Positions 36,101 to 47,700 of a DNA stretch of 64,000 nt are shown here, one piece after another. The stretch spans positions 124,001-188,000 of the forward strand of contig JAPFBL010000234.1 in the NCBI GenBank assembly GCA_026182355.1. Reading direction: 5' to 3'. Position 1 is the first letter of the stretch. The number at the start of each line of letters is the position of its first letter. Below the pieces are notes generated by a model. It was not told the DNA's origin, did no database searches, and saw only the letters and a program-made list of their open reading frames with translations. The stretch is from Hermatobates lingyangjiaoensis. Lineage: Eukaryota > Arthropoda > Insecta > Hemiptera > Hermatobatidae. The position numbers and the translations under genes were made by a program.

Positions 36101-37551
36101 CTTATCAATCATAACAAAGTTGGAATTATTCTTGTAGAACAATCTGACAGTTATTATTAATATTATTGTCTCCTTTATTAAGAATTTTATTCTTCTTACA
36201 TATAACATAAACTATTTACTGAATTCTTTTATTAAACCAATACATACTGGATTCTGTGGAAAATGTTCCAAGTCAATGTATACACAATCAACAAGTACAG
36301 CAGGTTATCTATTATTCCAAGATCAGTTTTTAGTTGTTATAGCATTATTATCTTTTGCCATGATCAAAATGAATTGAGTTTTTTTCCTATAGCCTTCTAA
36401 TTTCAGATCGATTCTTTCTGGCAAAATTCCATCGTCATTTAGTTAGTGTAACAAAAAACTTTCTGAAATCATAGATTGTACCATGAGGCTCCTTTCAGAG
36501 CATGTCATTACAACAAAATAGTATTCCCTCTCATCTACTCAAAAAGCGTTACTTTTGTGTACAATTTCATTGAAATCCATCAAACGGTATGATCCTTATC
36601 CCGTCCATAAGCTTTAGGAATCCATCGTAAGTAACAATTTTACATTTTATATCAAAACTGATCTTTCCGGTAATTTAAAAATTTTGAAACTTTTTCAGTT
36701 AATGCTGCAGTTTGATAAAGTAAATTTTTCATGATTCAGTATTGTCTAAGAGAAAAGTAGGACACATCACATTATAGAGTCCATTTTTGGGTAAAATATT
36801 AATTTGAACCATCACAAATGATGTGGCCGCTGGGTGCCTACAAACTTTTGGATACATAACCATACCGACATCATCGAAAAATCGTCAAAAAAAAACATCA
36901 AATGAGGACTTCAATACATGTTCAAGTCAAAATCTCGGAAACGAATTTTTTCATGATGGTAATACTTTATTTAATTGAAAGTAAAATATATTATGGGATA
37001 AAGGACGATATTATTTTTATTAAATCTTACTAAGCATATTTGCTTGACATCCTTAACGTCAAGCTACTTCCCCTATCTTTGTAAATCTATTTGCTAGCCA
37101 TATAAAATAGTTTGATTTTGGCCCTTCTACTGATTTCACAAAAATTATTGACTACAAATACAAGAGTTAGTCAAACCTTTTGTTTACAGGATTCAATTAT
37201 TAGATTTGCCAACGCCTCTACAATAGATTGAAAAGTCTGGACATCTATATTGAGTTTATCTGAAAAAAAAAACATGCCAATTGATAGGATAAACAAATAA
37301 CCTACAGATTACATATCTCACAGAACAATTCAAAGAACCTTACGGGATGCAGAAGTATACAATTTTAAATTGGGGCCTTTTAAAAAGTAATCTGAAGCCA
37401 TTTTACATAAATCACCTATAACTGGAATCACATTGTTTTAATTAAAATAAAAACAACAAAAAATATGAATAAATTCAAGCAATATACCATTTTCAGGAAA
37501 ATCACTTATCAATCTCAAATTGTTTTTATTCAGTTCCGTTATTAATAACAT
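33144..37551 (-). CDS. COMMD2: COMM domain-containing protein 2
   Basis: Exons in transcript order: 37551-37488, 37421-37344, 37259-37177, 35135-34962, 33356-33144. They give 203 residues, against about 199 usual for COMMD2. The start MLLITELNK matches the family start. An N-terminal helical domain follows (IGDLCKMASDYFLKGPN, KLNIDVQTFQSIVEAL). The COMM domain begins at about residue 124 with NLEWRL and continues through SRAVPEQMKPNVLLKLSI and LETDPASLVRVTQQLEEALE. COMMD proteins form heteromeric rings in the Commander complex for endosomal recycling and have also been linked to NF-kB control. Intron 4 starts GC rather than GT (GAG|GCAAGT at 34962/34961). Only this donor keeps the frame and restores the LGSR motif. 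Intron 4 carries a LINE insertion. The gene is divergent from PHF14. Confidence 0.9.
33634..34560. repeat. three-copy repeat unit split by a LINE insertion
   Basis: A unit with CATTTG-GCTACTGTCATC and GGCTACCCTGGCTCCA occurs at about 33634-33740, 33760-33855 and 34445-34560, in COMMD2 intron 4. The LINE at 33856-34444 inserted at the junction of the second and third copies. Confidence 0.65.
33856..34444 (+). mobile_element. 5'-truncated LINE with 13-bp target duplication
   Basis: Reading frame 33857-34357 begins within the RNase H motif (ISGNEKADLLAKIGAEMP) and continues to a C-terminal zinc knuckle (CQKCGEEDETSVHYVAECPA), as in ORF2 proteins of the R1/I group. It stops after ERSGRFS. The direct repeat TATATTACGCAAA flanks it at 33843-33855 and 34445-34457, which marks insertion by target-primed reverse transcription. 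It is antisense within COMMD2 intron 4. Confidence 0.82.
35214..35640 (-). mobile_element. LINE 3' end with (CCTAA) tail; likely partner of the SINE
   Basis: The minus strand encodes LSRRTKDLLSMNRRIV, a zinc knuckle (CRACQN, EEEEAISHFLC) and GIRDLSRFIILSRWF, fitting the C-terminus of a non-LTR ORF2, with at least one stop. The last ~80 bp (TTTGTGGTATCACA to GGCCACTATAACCTAACC) are similar to the end of the SINE copies. It lies in COMMD2 intron 3. Confidence 0.75.
35641..37176. other. rest of COMMD2 intron 3, nothing recognised
   Basis: AT-rich intron sequence. A short imperfect inverted repeat around ACCATCATGACTACCATGATAG (35986-36020) is visible in parts; no gene is supported. Confidence 0.4.
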
Positions 37552-38777
37552 CTTAAAAAGGTATATTATAGACAATTAAGTATACCTCACATAAACTTAC
37601 ATACCACGTATCTTTCAAATTAAACTGATAAAATCGTTTAGTTAATGACATCCAATGTTGATATAATTTAAAATAAATACTTTAACGTTTGATTTATAAA
37701 TTAATATTTTATTAATTACATACTAAATTGATAGTTAATATGGAACATAAAAAATATTGTCCCATTAAACATATTTTTTTTTTGTTTTTGACAACCTGAG
37801 CTTTATTTACCTTCTTATTTTGAATGTGTATACATGGTTGGTTGTACAAAGAGCAGTTTTTTATGTACATGTTTGTATTTACAAATAAAACTAATAAAAT
37901 TTCGTAGAAAAGTAAAATGATGTAAGCAAATGGGTGGTTGATACAACAGTTATTGTGCTCTGCATTATTGTTAGCTCGCCGGCTTCTGCAGCGTGGATTG
38001 ACGGATATTTAAAAGTTTGTTAACTGATTATATTCCTTTGTTTTACAGTACATAGTAATTGGAAATGTAGAGGAGTCCGTTTAGTTGGATTACTCAATTG
38101 CTTTTTGTGTTAGAGTTTAAAATTGCTTGCTTTTTCTTTTCAAACAACACTAGTTTGAAAAAAGCTAGTTTGAATATTTACATCATTATTTGCATGAAAT
38201 ATATATGTGTATAATGTGCTGTTAGAAAATTATGAGTTATATTGTAAATTAAATGAATGAACAATATAATTCAGTAAGCAATTTGTAGTAAGTAATATGA
38301 AAGGGTGTTGAAGGAAAATCTTTTTAAACTTCTTATTTTTTAATTGACAAATAGATTTAAATTAGAACATTTATGAATGGGGGAAGGGTTCTAGTTAATA
38401 CATTTAGGATTAATATTTGTTACTAAAAAAAATCCTTATGGAGACTATTAAAAATAAAAAAATCAGATCATTGATATGAAAAATAATTCATTTTTACATT
38501 ATATGTTATACATTATCACACATATGAAAAATATAATGAAGTGCTAACTATTTTACTCAACAGGCAATAAATACCATAATTTAGGTATTTCATAGAAGTG
38601 TTTTCTTCTTGAAATGAAGTTATTTGATTAGTGTTTTCTCGTTTTAACTGTTTCATTATTTAATTTACCGACTATTCTTATTTAGTAGAATTTTTGTAAT
38701 ATAATATGATTGTGATTTATCATATTTAAGCAATTCTATCTTTTTTGAAGGTTATTTGTATTTTTTATAATGTGTAG
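37552..38777. promoter_or_regulatory. shared upstream region of divergent COMMD2 and PHF14
   Basis: This 1.2-kb gap separates the COMMD2 ATG (minus strand) from the first recognised PHF14 coding exon (plus strand). Two donor-like sites preceded by A (CA|GTAAGC at 38273 and TA|GTAAGT at 38287) could end a 5' UTR exon supplying the first base of the split PHF14 start codon. No TATA or other promoter element was identified with confidence. Confidence 0.4.
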
Positions 38778-41700
38778 TGGAGAGGGATCCTACAAAGAGG
38801 AAGGTAAAACCTGCTCAAGCTCTGTTCGACTTTGAAGATTTAGGTGAAAGTTCAGACGACAGTGATTTTAGAATTGAAGATCATTGCGAAGAATCCGATG
38901 ATGACTCCATTGATTCGGGAAAAGGTATTTAGTTTCTTTTCAACTAGATAAACGAATGTTCTCTTTAGAGGCAGCTTATAGATAAAAAAAAAACTTCTGT
39001 TAGGGTCGTTAGTTTTAGCCAAGGGGCTATCTGGATACGTCTTAGAACTTTTTATTATTTTCAGTTGTCTATCATTCTATAAATTCGTAAAGGTTGGGAC
39101 CAGTCCTTCTTGAATGCATACATTTAAAAACTAAATATCTGATTTTATGTTATTTAATTGAGTAGAAAATTTGTCTAATTTTATAAAACATTTTTCCATT
39201 CTATATATGTATATCAAAGTTCAGAAAGAAACCTGAGATACGAATACGACCATCGATAGGAGGAAAAAAAATTTGCAAGCACTTCGTAACCCAACTTTTT
39301 GTTGATCTCGAGTTAGTTGGTCGATTCGGTTCGATTTTCCATCGTTCAAATTTTATTATATATTATAAACAGAATGACAACAAAACAGTGTAATCACTTT
39401 CCATATTTTGACCCTCTTGATAGTTGTTGTTGGAGAGGTAGTTTGAATTATATATGAATCATCTGATAGAAGAGAGCTAAAATAATGAAATGTTTGGTGG
39501 TCCCCCGGGTTCAAGTCAATGCATCATTTCTTCAATTTCGTTCTCTATAAAGGTTCATATATTTGAATATAAACTGACAAACATTTAATAAATTGTTCTA
39601 AAGTATAGTACCATATAAAAAGTTCTTAATTATTTATATTTTGAAGTTATAATTATTAATTTTAATTTAATAATAGAAATTGGTGATTCTGAAGATAGTG
39701 CTGAGTCATCTAGTGAAAGTGAAGAAGAAGAGGGTTCTACAACAGACAAAACTGTCAACGATGGAATCAATGTTACCGAAGTCCAAAGCATTAAATCTGA
39801 AGTAAGTCAGATGTACTTTGTTATCAATTGATTACTTGTTACTTAGTGTTTCATAAAATAAAATGTTATGGATATCTGCAGAAAAGGTATTCAGGGAGGT
39901 AAACAAATGTAATCCAGATATCCCAACCGGGTAGTTGGATTGCACTGGAAGTCAGAGACTGAAGGATGCTTCCCTTCTTTAAAAATATTTTACTCCAGGA
40001 AGTGGCTTGGATACAAACAGAATAAATATTTGATTTCTTTGATTAATACTATCTTTCAATGAATGATATTAGTCATATGATATTAATTTTGTTTTCTTAT
40101 TTACTTTTATAATTAGGAATTTCATTTGCGAAATCATTGATTTTAAATAAATCCTATGTTACCTGTTTTATGTTTAGGTTCATAATTAAATCATTGCAGT
40201 TAAATAAAATCGTAGTAATTAAATCGTCCAATACAAAAAACGTATCTTTCAATCGTTCATCAATTTTTCTAACAATCATGCCAATGAATTTTTATTAGGT
40301 ATATATTTAACTAAAAGTATTACCAGTAGTATAAAAAAAATTAGTTAACTAAATTCATTGTTCATTATTTCTGATAATGGGTGTACTTAATAGTAAAATT
40401 GAGTGTAAACCACACCTGTTTTTTTTTCTTTTTGTAATATTAAGACTATTTTATTTCAAGACAACCTTTAAATTTTAATTTTTCTTGTTTTTTATATTCC
40501 TGAAGGCTAGTGTTTATTTTTAATTTAATAAATCAGTTCCTTATAAATGAAAATAAAATACTGTTTTAATTGTTTAGGATCTTTATTTAATTTTTTTTTA
40601 ATGGTTTTGTCAGAGCTAGTGAATACTTGGAAAGCCTGCAAAATTACGTACCCCCCCCCCCCCCCACACATATATATATTAAGGTTAAAAAAATCAATCT
40701 GTCAACCTTGCAATACACTCCTTTTTTTTGTTTGAAATATATAGATTTCTAGAATACATTTATGACAATGTGCACAATTCAATTAATAATCGCATATCAG
40801 TTTAAAAAAGATATAAGTTAATTGGACCATACCTTACTGGTTGAAGTATATGAAGTGATTTTCATTGTTAATTCAGTTCATTGATTTTAAATTCTTATTT
40901 TTACTACTTGTTTATTGTTTTCATCTAGCACTGAAAGCGCATTGATCCAACTGTGTTCTCTTATCAAATTCATATTGATTTGAATCTTATAGTTTATTAA
41001 ATTCAGCTCAGTTAATTATTATTAAAAATATTTATGAAAGTTAGCTGTTCTTTTTATAAGTGAAAACTAATTTTGTTGTTTATGTACAGTGTGATTGACA
41101 AGTAACTCCCTATGTTAATAAATACTTACAACTAATTTATTAATTATCCTCAGTTGTGTGTGCCTGTGCTACTTAATGTTGTAGAATTACATTTGTGTTT
41201 TTATTTTGACACAAAATAACTTGATAAGAACAACATTAGAAAGGATTGAGGGCACCTCCATCGTATTGATATCATAATTGTGAAGTATATTACAACATAT
41301 CATGCTGTAGGGTAAAATGTAATGAGTTTTGACTACTACGGATGTAACATAATTTTTATAAATTCATGCATTTCGTCATTACCACAGAGGTTAGTTTTAT
41401 TAATATTAAACATATAATATACCGTCATAACCTTAGCCAGACTGGCTGTGTTAAATTCATGCATTTTGTCATTATCACAGAGGTTAGTTTTATTAATATT
41501 AAACATATACCGACTATATATAATACAGCAGCAGTGTACGAGGTAAGACGGTGTATTATATGTTTAATATTAATAATTTTTATAAGTTTACCATCCAGTG
41601 ATTATTTGACATCTTTCGTGTATTTATTTTGGAGGTTAGTAAACAACTAACCCTACTATTCTAAATCAATGGTTTTGGAAGGACAAACGCAATGATTAAG

Positions 41701-44700
41701 AGTTTCTGAGATAGTAAGTTGATGCATTCTCTGGATGATTATAGAGAGTTACTTTCCAATCCTTCTGTACTTTCCTTTTAGAGAAAATTAATATAACGTT
41801 CTTTTCAGTTTGATCCTAAAAATGTGCTCAACATAATGATTTGTTCCGTCTGTCTGGGAGACAGAAGTGATGTTCACAATGAGGTTATTGAATGCGACAG
41901 CTGTGGAGTAACCGTACATGAAGGTTGTTACGGTGTTCAAGATTCCGACAGTGTTTGCAGTTCTGATTCTCCAAATCCAACAACCCCTTGGTTTTGTGAC
42001 GCCTGCAAGGCCAACGTTACAAGCCCAGAGTGTGAACTGTGTCCTAATCCAGGTGCTATCAGTATCAGTCATTTAAAATTTATATATATATATAGAAAAA
42101 TTAATGTGTGTCTGTCTGTCTGTACTCGATAGATTCAAGAACATATATCCAATCGCCGTGAACATTTGAGAAATTATTAGGTAAATCCCCGGGAAGGTTT
42201 ATGTATTTTTTTTTTAAATCAGAGTTGTGGTTTTAGGTGCTCCCGAAAAAATTATAAAAACTGAAATTTTGTTTTGGAATAATGAATCCACCTGCCTTAC
42301 TGGTCAGATATGTTTGCATTTATTTACATTGTTTTATTGAGTTGGACAGTTTTTAAGTGAACTGCAATGTTATTTAGAAGTTTATTTAAAACAGTTTGAA
42401 ATGTTCTAATGAGCTAAGATGATGTTAGAACCAAAGTAGCTCTTTAGTGGTGCACTCATTTTTTCTAGCTGGTGATTTTCGACAAACTCTACCATTTATA
42501 CCATACATGCAGATCAATCGAATGTATGTCTCAAATCATCAGTGTTATGGCAGTATGCGGAGAAAATATCTTGAAACACCAATATGCATGTTCAATTACA
42601 AGATGAATCATCCGAACGATTTGCAGAACAACTGTTAAATATTGGGAATGGTAAAATAGAAATTGACGAATCCACACACTGCATTACATTACCAGAAAAC
42701 TTTCGTTACATTGTAAAATCCACTGATGAATTGATTGCCAAAGTTTTTTCAAATTTATCGCAGAATTATAAAAATAATCAATGGGTTAGTGAGCGTGCTA
42801 TATTAGCAGCCAAAAACAAAAAAGTTGTATATTTAGAAGCATGACAATAAAAAATATATTGGCAAAATATTTCATGAGAAGTAATAAACAGGTAAAATAA
42901 AGTTCTTCAATATTCTAATAGTTTGATATATCATGGAATCAATTATCTGATGTTTATGATTTATCTTTTGTAAATATTTTAGACAAGATATTACTTAAGT
43001 AAAATATACTTAGTAATTTGTACTAAGTATAAATGTACATGACATGTATGTTAAACATGCTAAAGGTAACACGACATTCACGAACAGTTGGTGTTACGAA
43101 GTTGCAGGGCAGCTAGTTATATTTATAAAATTTTTTTTACTCCAGTTCTATATTCTAACAACTTGAATTTAATTATTCTAAATTGTTTTAAAACTATATG
43201 GAATATCATTGTATTGTTTATAGTAGAATATAATAAGATCATTGTTACTTTATTGTTGCTTTTGCTACTTGTAACCTATTTGGTATAATCATGACGTATA
43301 TATATTACGGAATGCTACATCAAGATAATAACTACAATAGGAAAACACATGGTAACGGTAAAGTATCATTTTCAGAAGCACTCTACCAGTGTTGCTAACT
43401 TAACAGAGGGAAAGAAGAAAGCAAAAATAATAAATGATGACTAAAAAAAGTAGAGGAACCATAAAATAAAATATAAAATCCATGAAACCAAATAATTAAA
43501 AATAAAAAAAATATGCTTATAAAAGAAAAGAAGGCAGGAATAAATTAAAAGAAAAATAAAAATTAATATTGTCTACCTGAATATGACTAACTAGAAAAAG
43601 TGTGATGCATTTTCGTTGTAATTAGAAAAATGTAACAGTAACCAGATTATGAAAAATCAATTAATTATTATAACTATCAGTTAAATGGACTTTTAATGAG
43701 TTTGATAATACGTTTACATATAGTAATAACTGTTTTTTTTCGTCTAGTTGGTTATTGTTAGTGTTAATATTAACTAGGTAAAATGGTAGATTACTATTAC
43801 AACCGGTGGCGGGATTCAAATTTTTTAAAACTGGTTCGTGCGAACCGATGCTTAAAATATTATGAATTTGGAAACTAAATTGTTTAGTTATATGTAGGCT
43901 ATATACATGCGCAAATTACGTTGTCATACATGCACAAGTTACGTGAGTCACGCGACACTTGTGGAGTTTGATAGTGGGCTAATTAAAACCGGTCTGAAAA
44001 GGAGTTTACGTCATTTTAACAACCGGTTCGTCGAACTCGTAATATTTTAAGCACCGGTTCGCGTGAACCGGCTGAATCCCGGTAAATCCCATCACTCATT
44101 ACAACAGAAAATTTGATATATATGGCAGTTATTGCTGTTGAAACTTTGGAGTTTTAATTTATATGATTGTTTGTTTAGGTGGAATTTTCAAGGAAACAGA
44201 TGTAGGTCGTTGGACTCACTTAGTGTGCGCCCTTTATATTCCTGGAGTAGCCTTCGCAGAAGTTGACAAACTCTCAACGGTTACCCTCTTCGAAATGTCT
44301 TACACCAAATGGGGGGCCAAACCTTGCTCTCTGTGCAAGGACCAGAGGTATGCTTCGACTGGAGTGACTATCGCATGCGATGCAGGCATGTGTAAAACCT
44401 TCTTCCATGTTACATGGTTAGTTTGAAAATTTTGAAAAAAATCTTTTGTCAACTTAATTATAAGTTATTAATAATTGTTATTGTTTTAGTGGTCAACGAG
44501 AAGGATTGTTGACAGAAGCTCATTCTGAGGAGGTTGACCAGGCAGATCCTTTCTATGCTCATTGTAAACTTCACTCAGATAAAGCACTCATCAAGTAAGT
44601 TCCCATGACTTATCAATATCTTAAGTTAGAAGAATGAAAGTTATGACACAAGAACCATAATATCTACATACCATTAGGTAACTGGCGATTTTGGGTTAAT

Positions 44701-47700
44701 ACCCCTCTATCTCTGTAAATTAAAATAATTCTATAAAATTGCTACAAACAAAGTTTGTCTCCTATTTGTAACAATAATTCATCAGTCTTCGAATGTTGCC
44801 TTTTGAAGGATGGTTGACTGATTAATTGCTGTTTAAAAGAGCTTCTTGTATTGCTCCAGATCTAATCATAGGAAGCATTTCGATCATCCCAAAATTTTAT
44901 TTCTTTCCAGTCTCAAAAACATGTTTCCCGAGGATTCATGATCCCTAACTATAGCTTATTTGTAACTAAACAGTTATTTCATGTAGTATAAAATAAAAAT
45001 AAAAAAAAAACAAATAATAATTTTGTGATGTTAATGTAACGTATATTAAGTTTTAATATTAGCATTGTAGTCGATACTGAAAATGTATATAATTTTGAAA
45101 ATAAACAGTTTGTATGTATATATGATCAAACAATAATAAAAAATGGGAAAACAAGACTAAGATCTTTCAACCGTAACAAGCGGTTTTCGTCAGAGACAAA
45201 AACCCAACTGTAACGGTTGATACCCAACAGTTAATACCCAAAAGACCGCTTGTTACGGTTGAAAGATCTTAGTCTTGTTTTCCCATTTCTTATTGTGTTT
45301 TGATCATTGATTGTTATTTAACGTGTTTATGTGAATATATGTATATATTGTGTTGAACTGAATTGCCTTAATCAAACATACCTTTCTTTTGAGCAGTTTT
45401 TCATATTTTCAATACAAATATATTTATACAAATATATCATATTTTCAGTTCAACACAATTTGTATAAAAGAAGGTCTGCTCCCTATTTATGTTCAACACA
45501 ATTTGTATAAAAGGTCTGCTCCCTATTTATACTAATATATATATATCAGCCCAAAAACGAAGAAAAGCAACGCAGAGAAAGAGACACACTTACAAACTCA
45601 AATTTTCGAAAATTTGAGTTTTAAGTGTGTCTCTTTCTCTGTGTGTTGCTTTTCTTCGTTTTTGAGCTGATTTGCGTCAAGTTTGGATCGTTTTTTTCGA
45701 ATTTTGAGTGATATATATATATAATATTATCAACGTCTAAACCACAATAAGAAATGTGAAAGACGTAGATTTTTATTTCACATATTTATTGTGAAATTTG
45801 TTTTATATGTATAGCATGAGTATGATTATATTTTGTGATAGTGCATTCTGACCATGTGTTTCATGCTGTTAAAATTATGATTGAGAAAACAATTATTGTT
45901 CTTTTTTTGTCAAAGACCCAGGTAAAAATGCATGTATTTTTAATTTTTCCCTCGTAAAATCATTAAAATAGTGCTTAAAAAGATCTCCGAAGTTCAGTTT
46001 ACCACGGTGCCAGCAACTATATAACATTATTAGGGAATTTAAGCAGTTGTATGCATTGAAATTTTTAGAGATATAATGTTGACTACTTATTAAGTGAAGA
46101 CTGTAGTGTATTTTAAAGAAAAAGCATGATAACCTGAATGATATCACAAAAATAAAGACCTCTATAAAATTTTAAATACTTCAGACTTCTTTGAATTTGA
46201 ACAACAATTTTATTTTTCTTCCCAAAATCAACATATCAAATTTTTTAAGAATTTTGAGAAATATTTTAAGATTCCTCTAACTGTGAAGAGAGTGTTACAA
46301 AATTTGGTACATTTTCGAAAGTCAAAACTAGTGAATATATTGACAAAATGATTCAAGTTTTATTAGAGTCAGTCAGTGATTTTGATTATTCAGTCGCGTG
46401 AAAATTTCACTGCAGACCGCTCCAGATGTTTTTTTAAACTGTAATTATAAAGGTTTTTATTTTTGTAATTTTTTTTTTTTTAGAAAACGTAGACGAAATT
46501 GGTTGGCATTACAAATGAGATCTGAAGAAATGACAAAGCATAAAAAACCAGAAGAGGAATTAAATAGGGTAGAAAAAGTGCTTCAAAAATATAGAGCTAG
46601 GTACAGTAACTGTCCTCGACCTCTCCCTTGGGGTAAGTTTGGTTTGGTGTATTTATTATTTAGGAAGTTGTTTTGAAATTGCTTTTAAATAATAAAATTA
46701 CCTCAAAGCTTTATATAAAAATTATTTTAGTATTTTACACACATTTGTATTTTTTTAGATCAATTTCTATGTTATAATTTCTATTTCTATGTTAAAATTA
46801 GTCATAGTTGTAAATTCCATATTGATTAGTTTGTTGTTACCGGTTGCTTATTTATCATTTTTCGGTAGTTGTCATTATATAAAACTAAATTATTGCGACT
46901 GTAAGAGGTGGTTTTCTTTGTTAACCTTGTGAGGATATTTGAAGTATAGTGTTAAATTTTTTTTATTTTATTATTACAAATTTTGGAATATATTTATAAC
47001 ATATGGCGTAATGGAATGAATTTAAGCCCAACGAATGTACTTAACCTTGTGATCTTGAAGGAATAGGTTGTTTATGTTATGAGAAGGTCTTCTCGTTAAT
47101 ATAAGCCGTTTTCTTTTTTAATGTGTTTGATAGGATTATGATGAAGTATTTGGATTGGGAAAGTTGTTTTGAATTTCACCTACCTTAATTGAAACACCTA
47201 ATGTAATATATTAATATTAGATATAACAAAATTATCACTTAGTCACTTTAGTTGTAAGTTTTGACAGGGTTGTACTACTTTAATACTATTCTACCATTTA
47301 ATTAACGTTTGCAGTAAAAAAAAAGGTAATTCACGTAATTTGGGTTAACATTTTCAATTAAATTAATCAATTAATGTAATGTAACATTGAATTAATAAAA
47401 ATATATTAGGTATTTTAATTGGAGTGATAGTAACAATTACCTATCGGATGGTTTGGAAAACTTTGGTAAAGTCCAAAATTTCTAAACCATAGCCCCAAAG
47501 GGAGGTTTAAGCATAGTTTAATCTTTCGTGGTTTTTTTTATAGAGTTTTATTCATTCTATTCTGTTCTAGAAGTGAAAAGTGTGGATTATTACTTATTTG
47601 ATATCAATTTTAGTTATGAACAAGTCACATCACCGGATTGGTAAGGTGATGTTACTACTAGTAAGTAACTTACTACTTACTATTTACTAGTAAGTCACCT

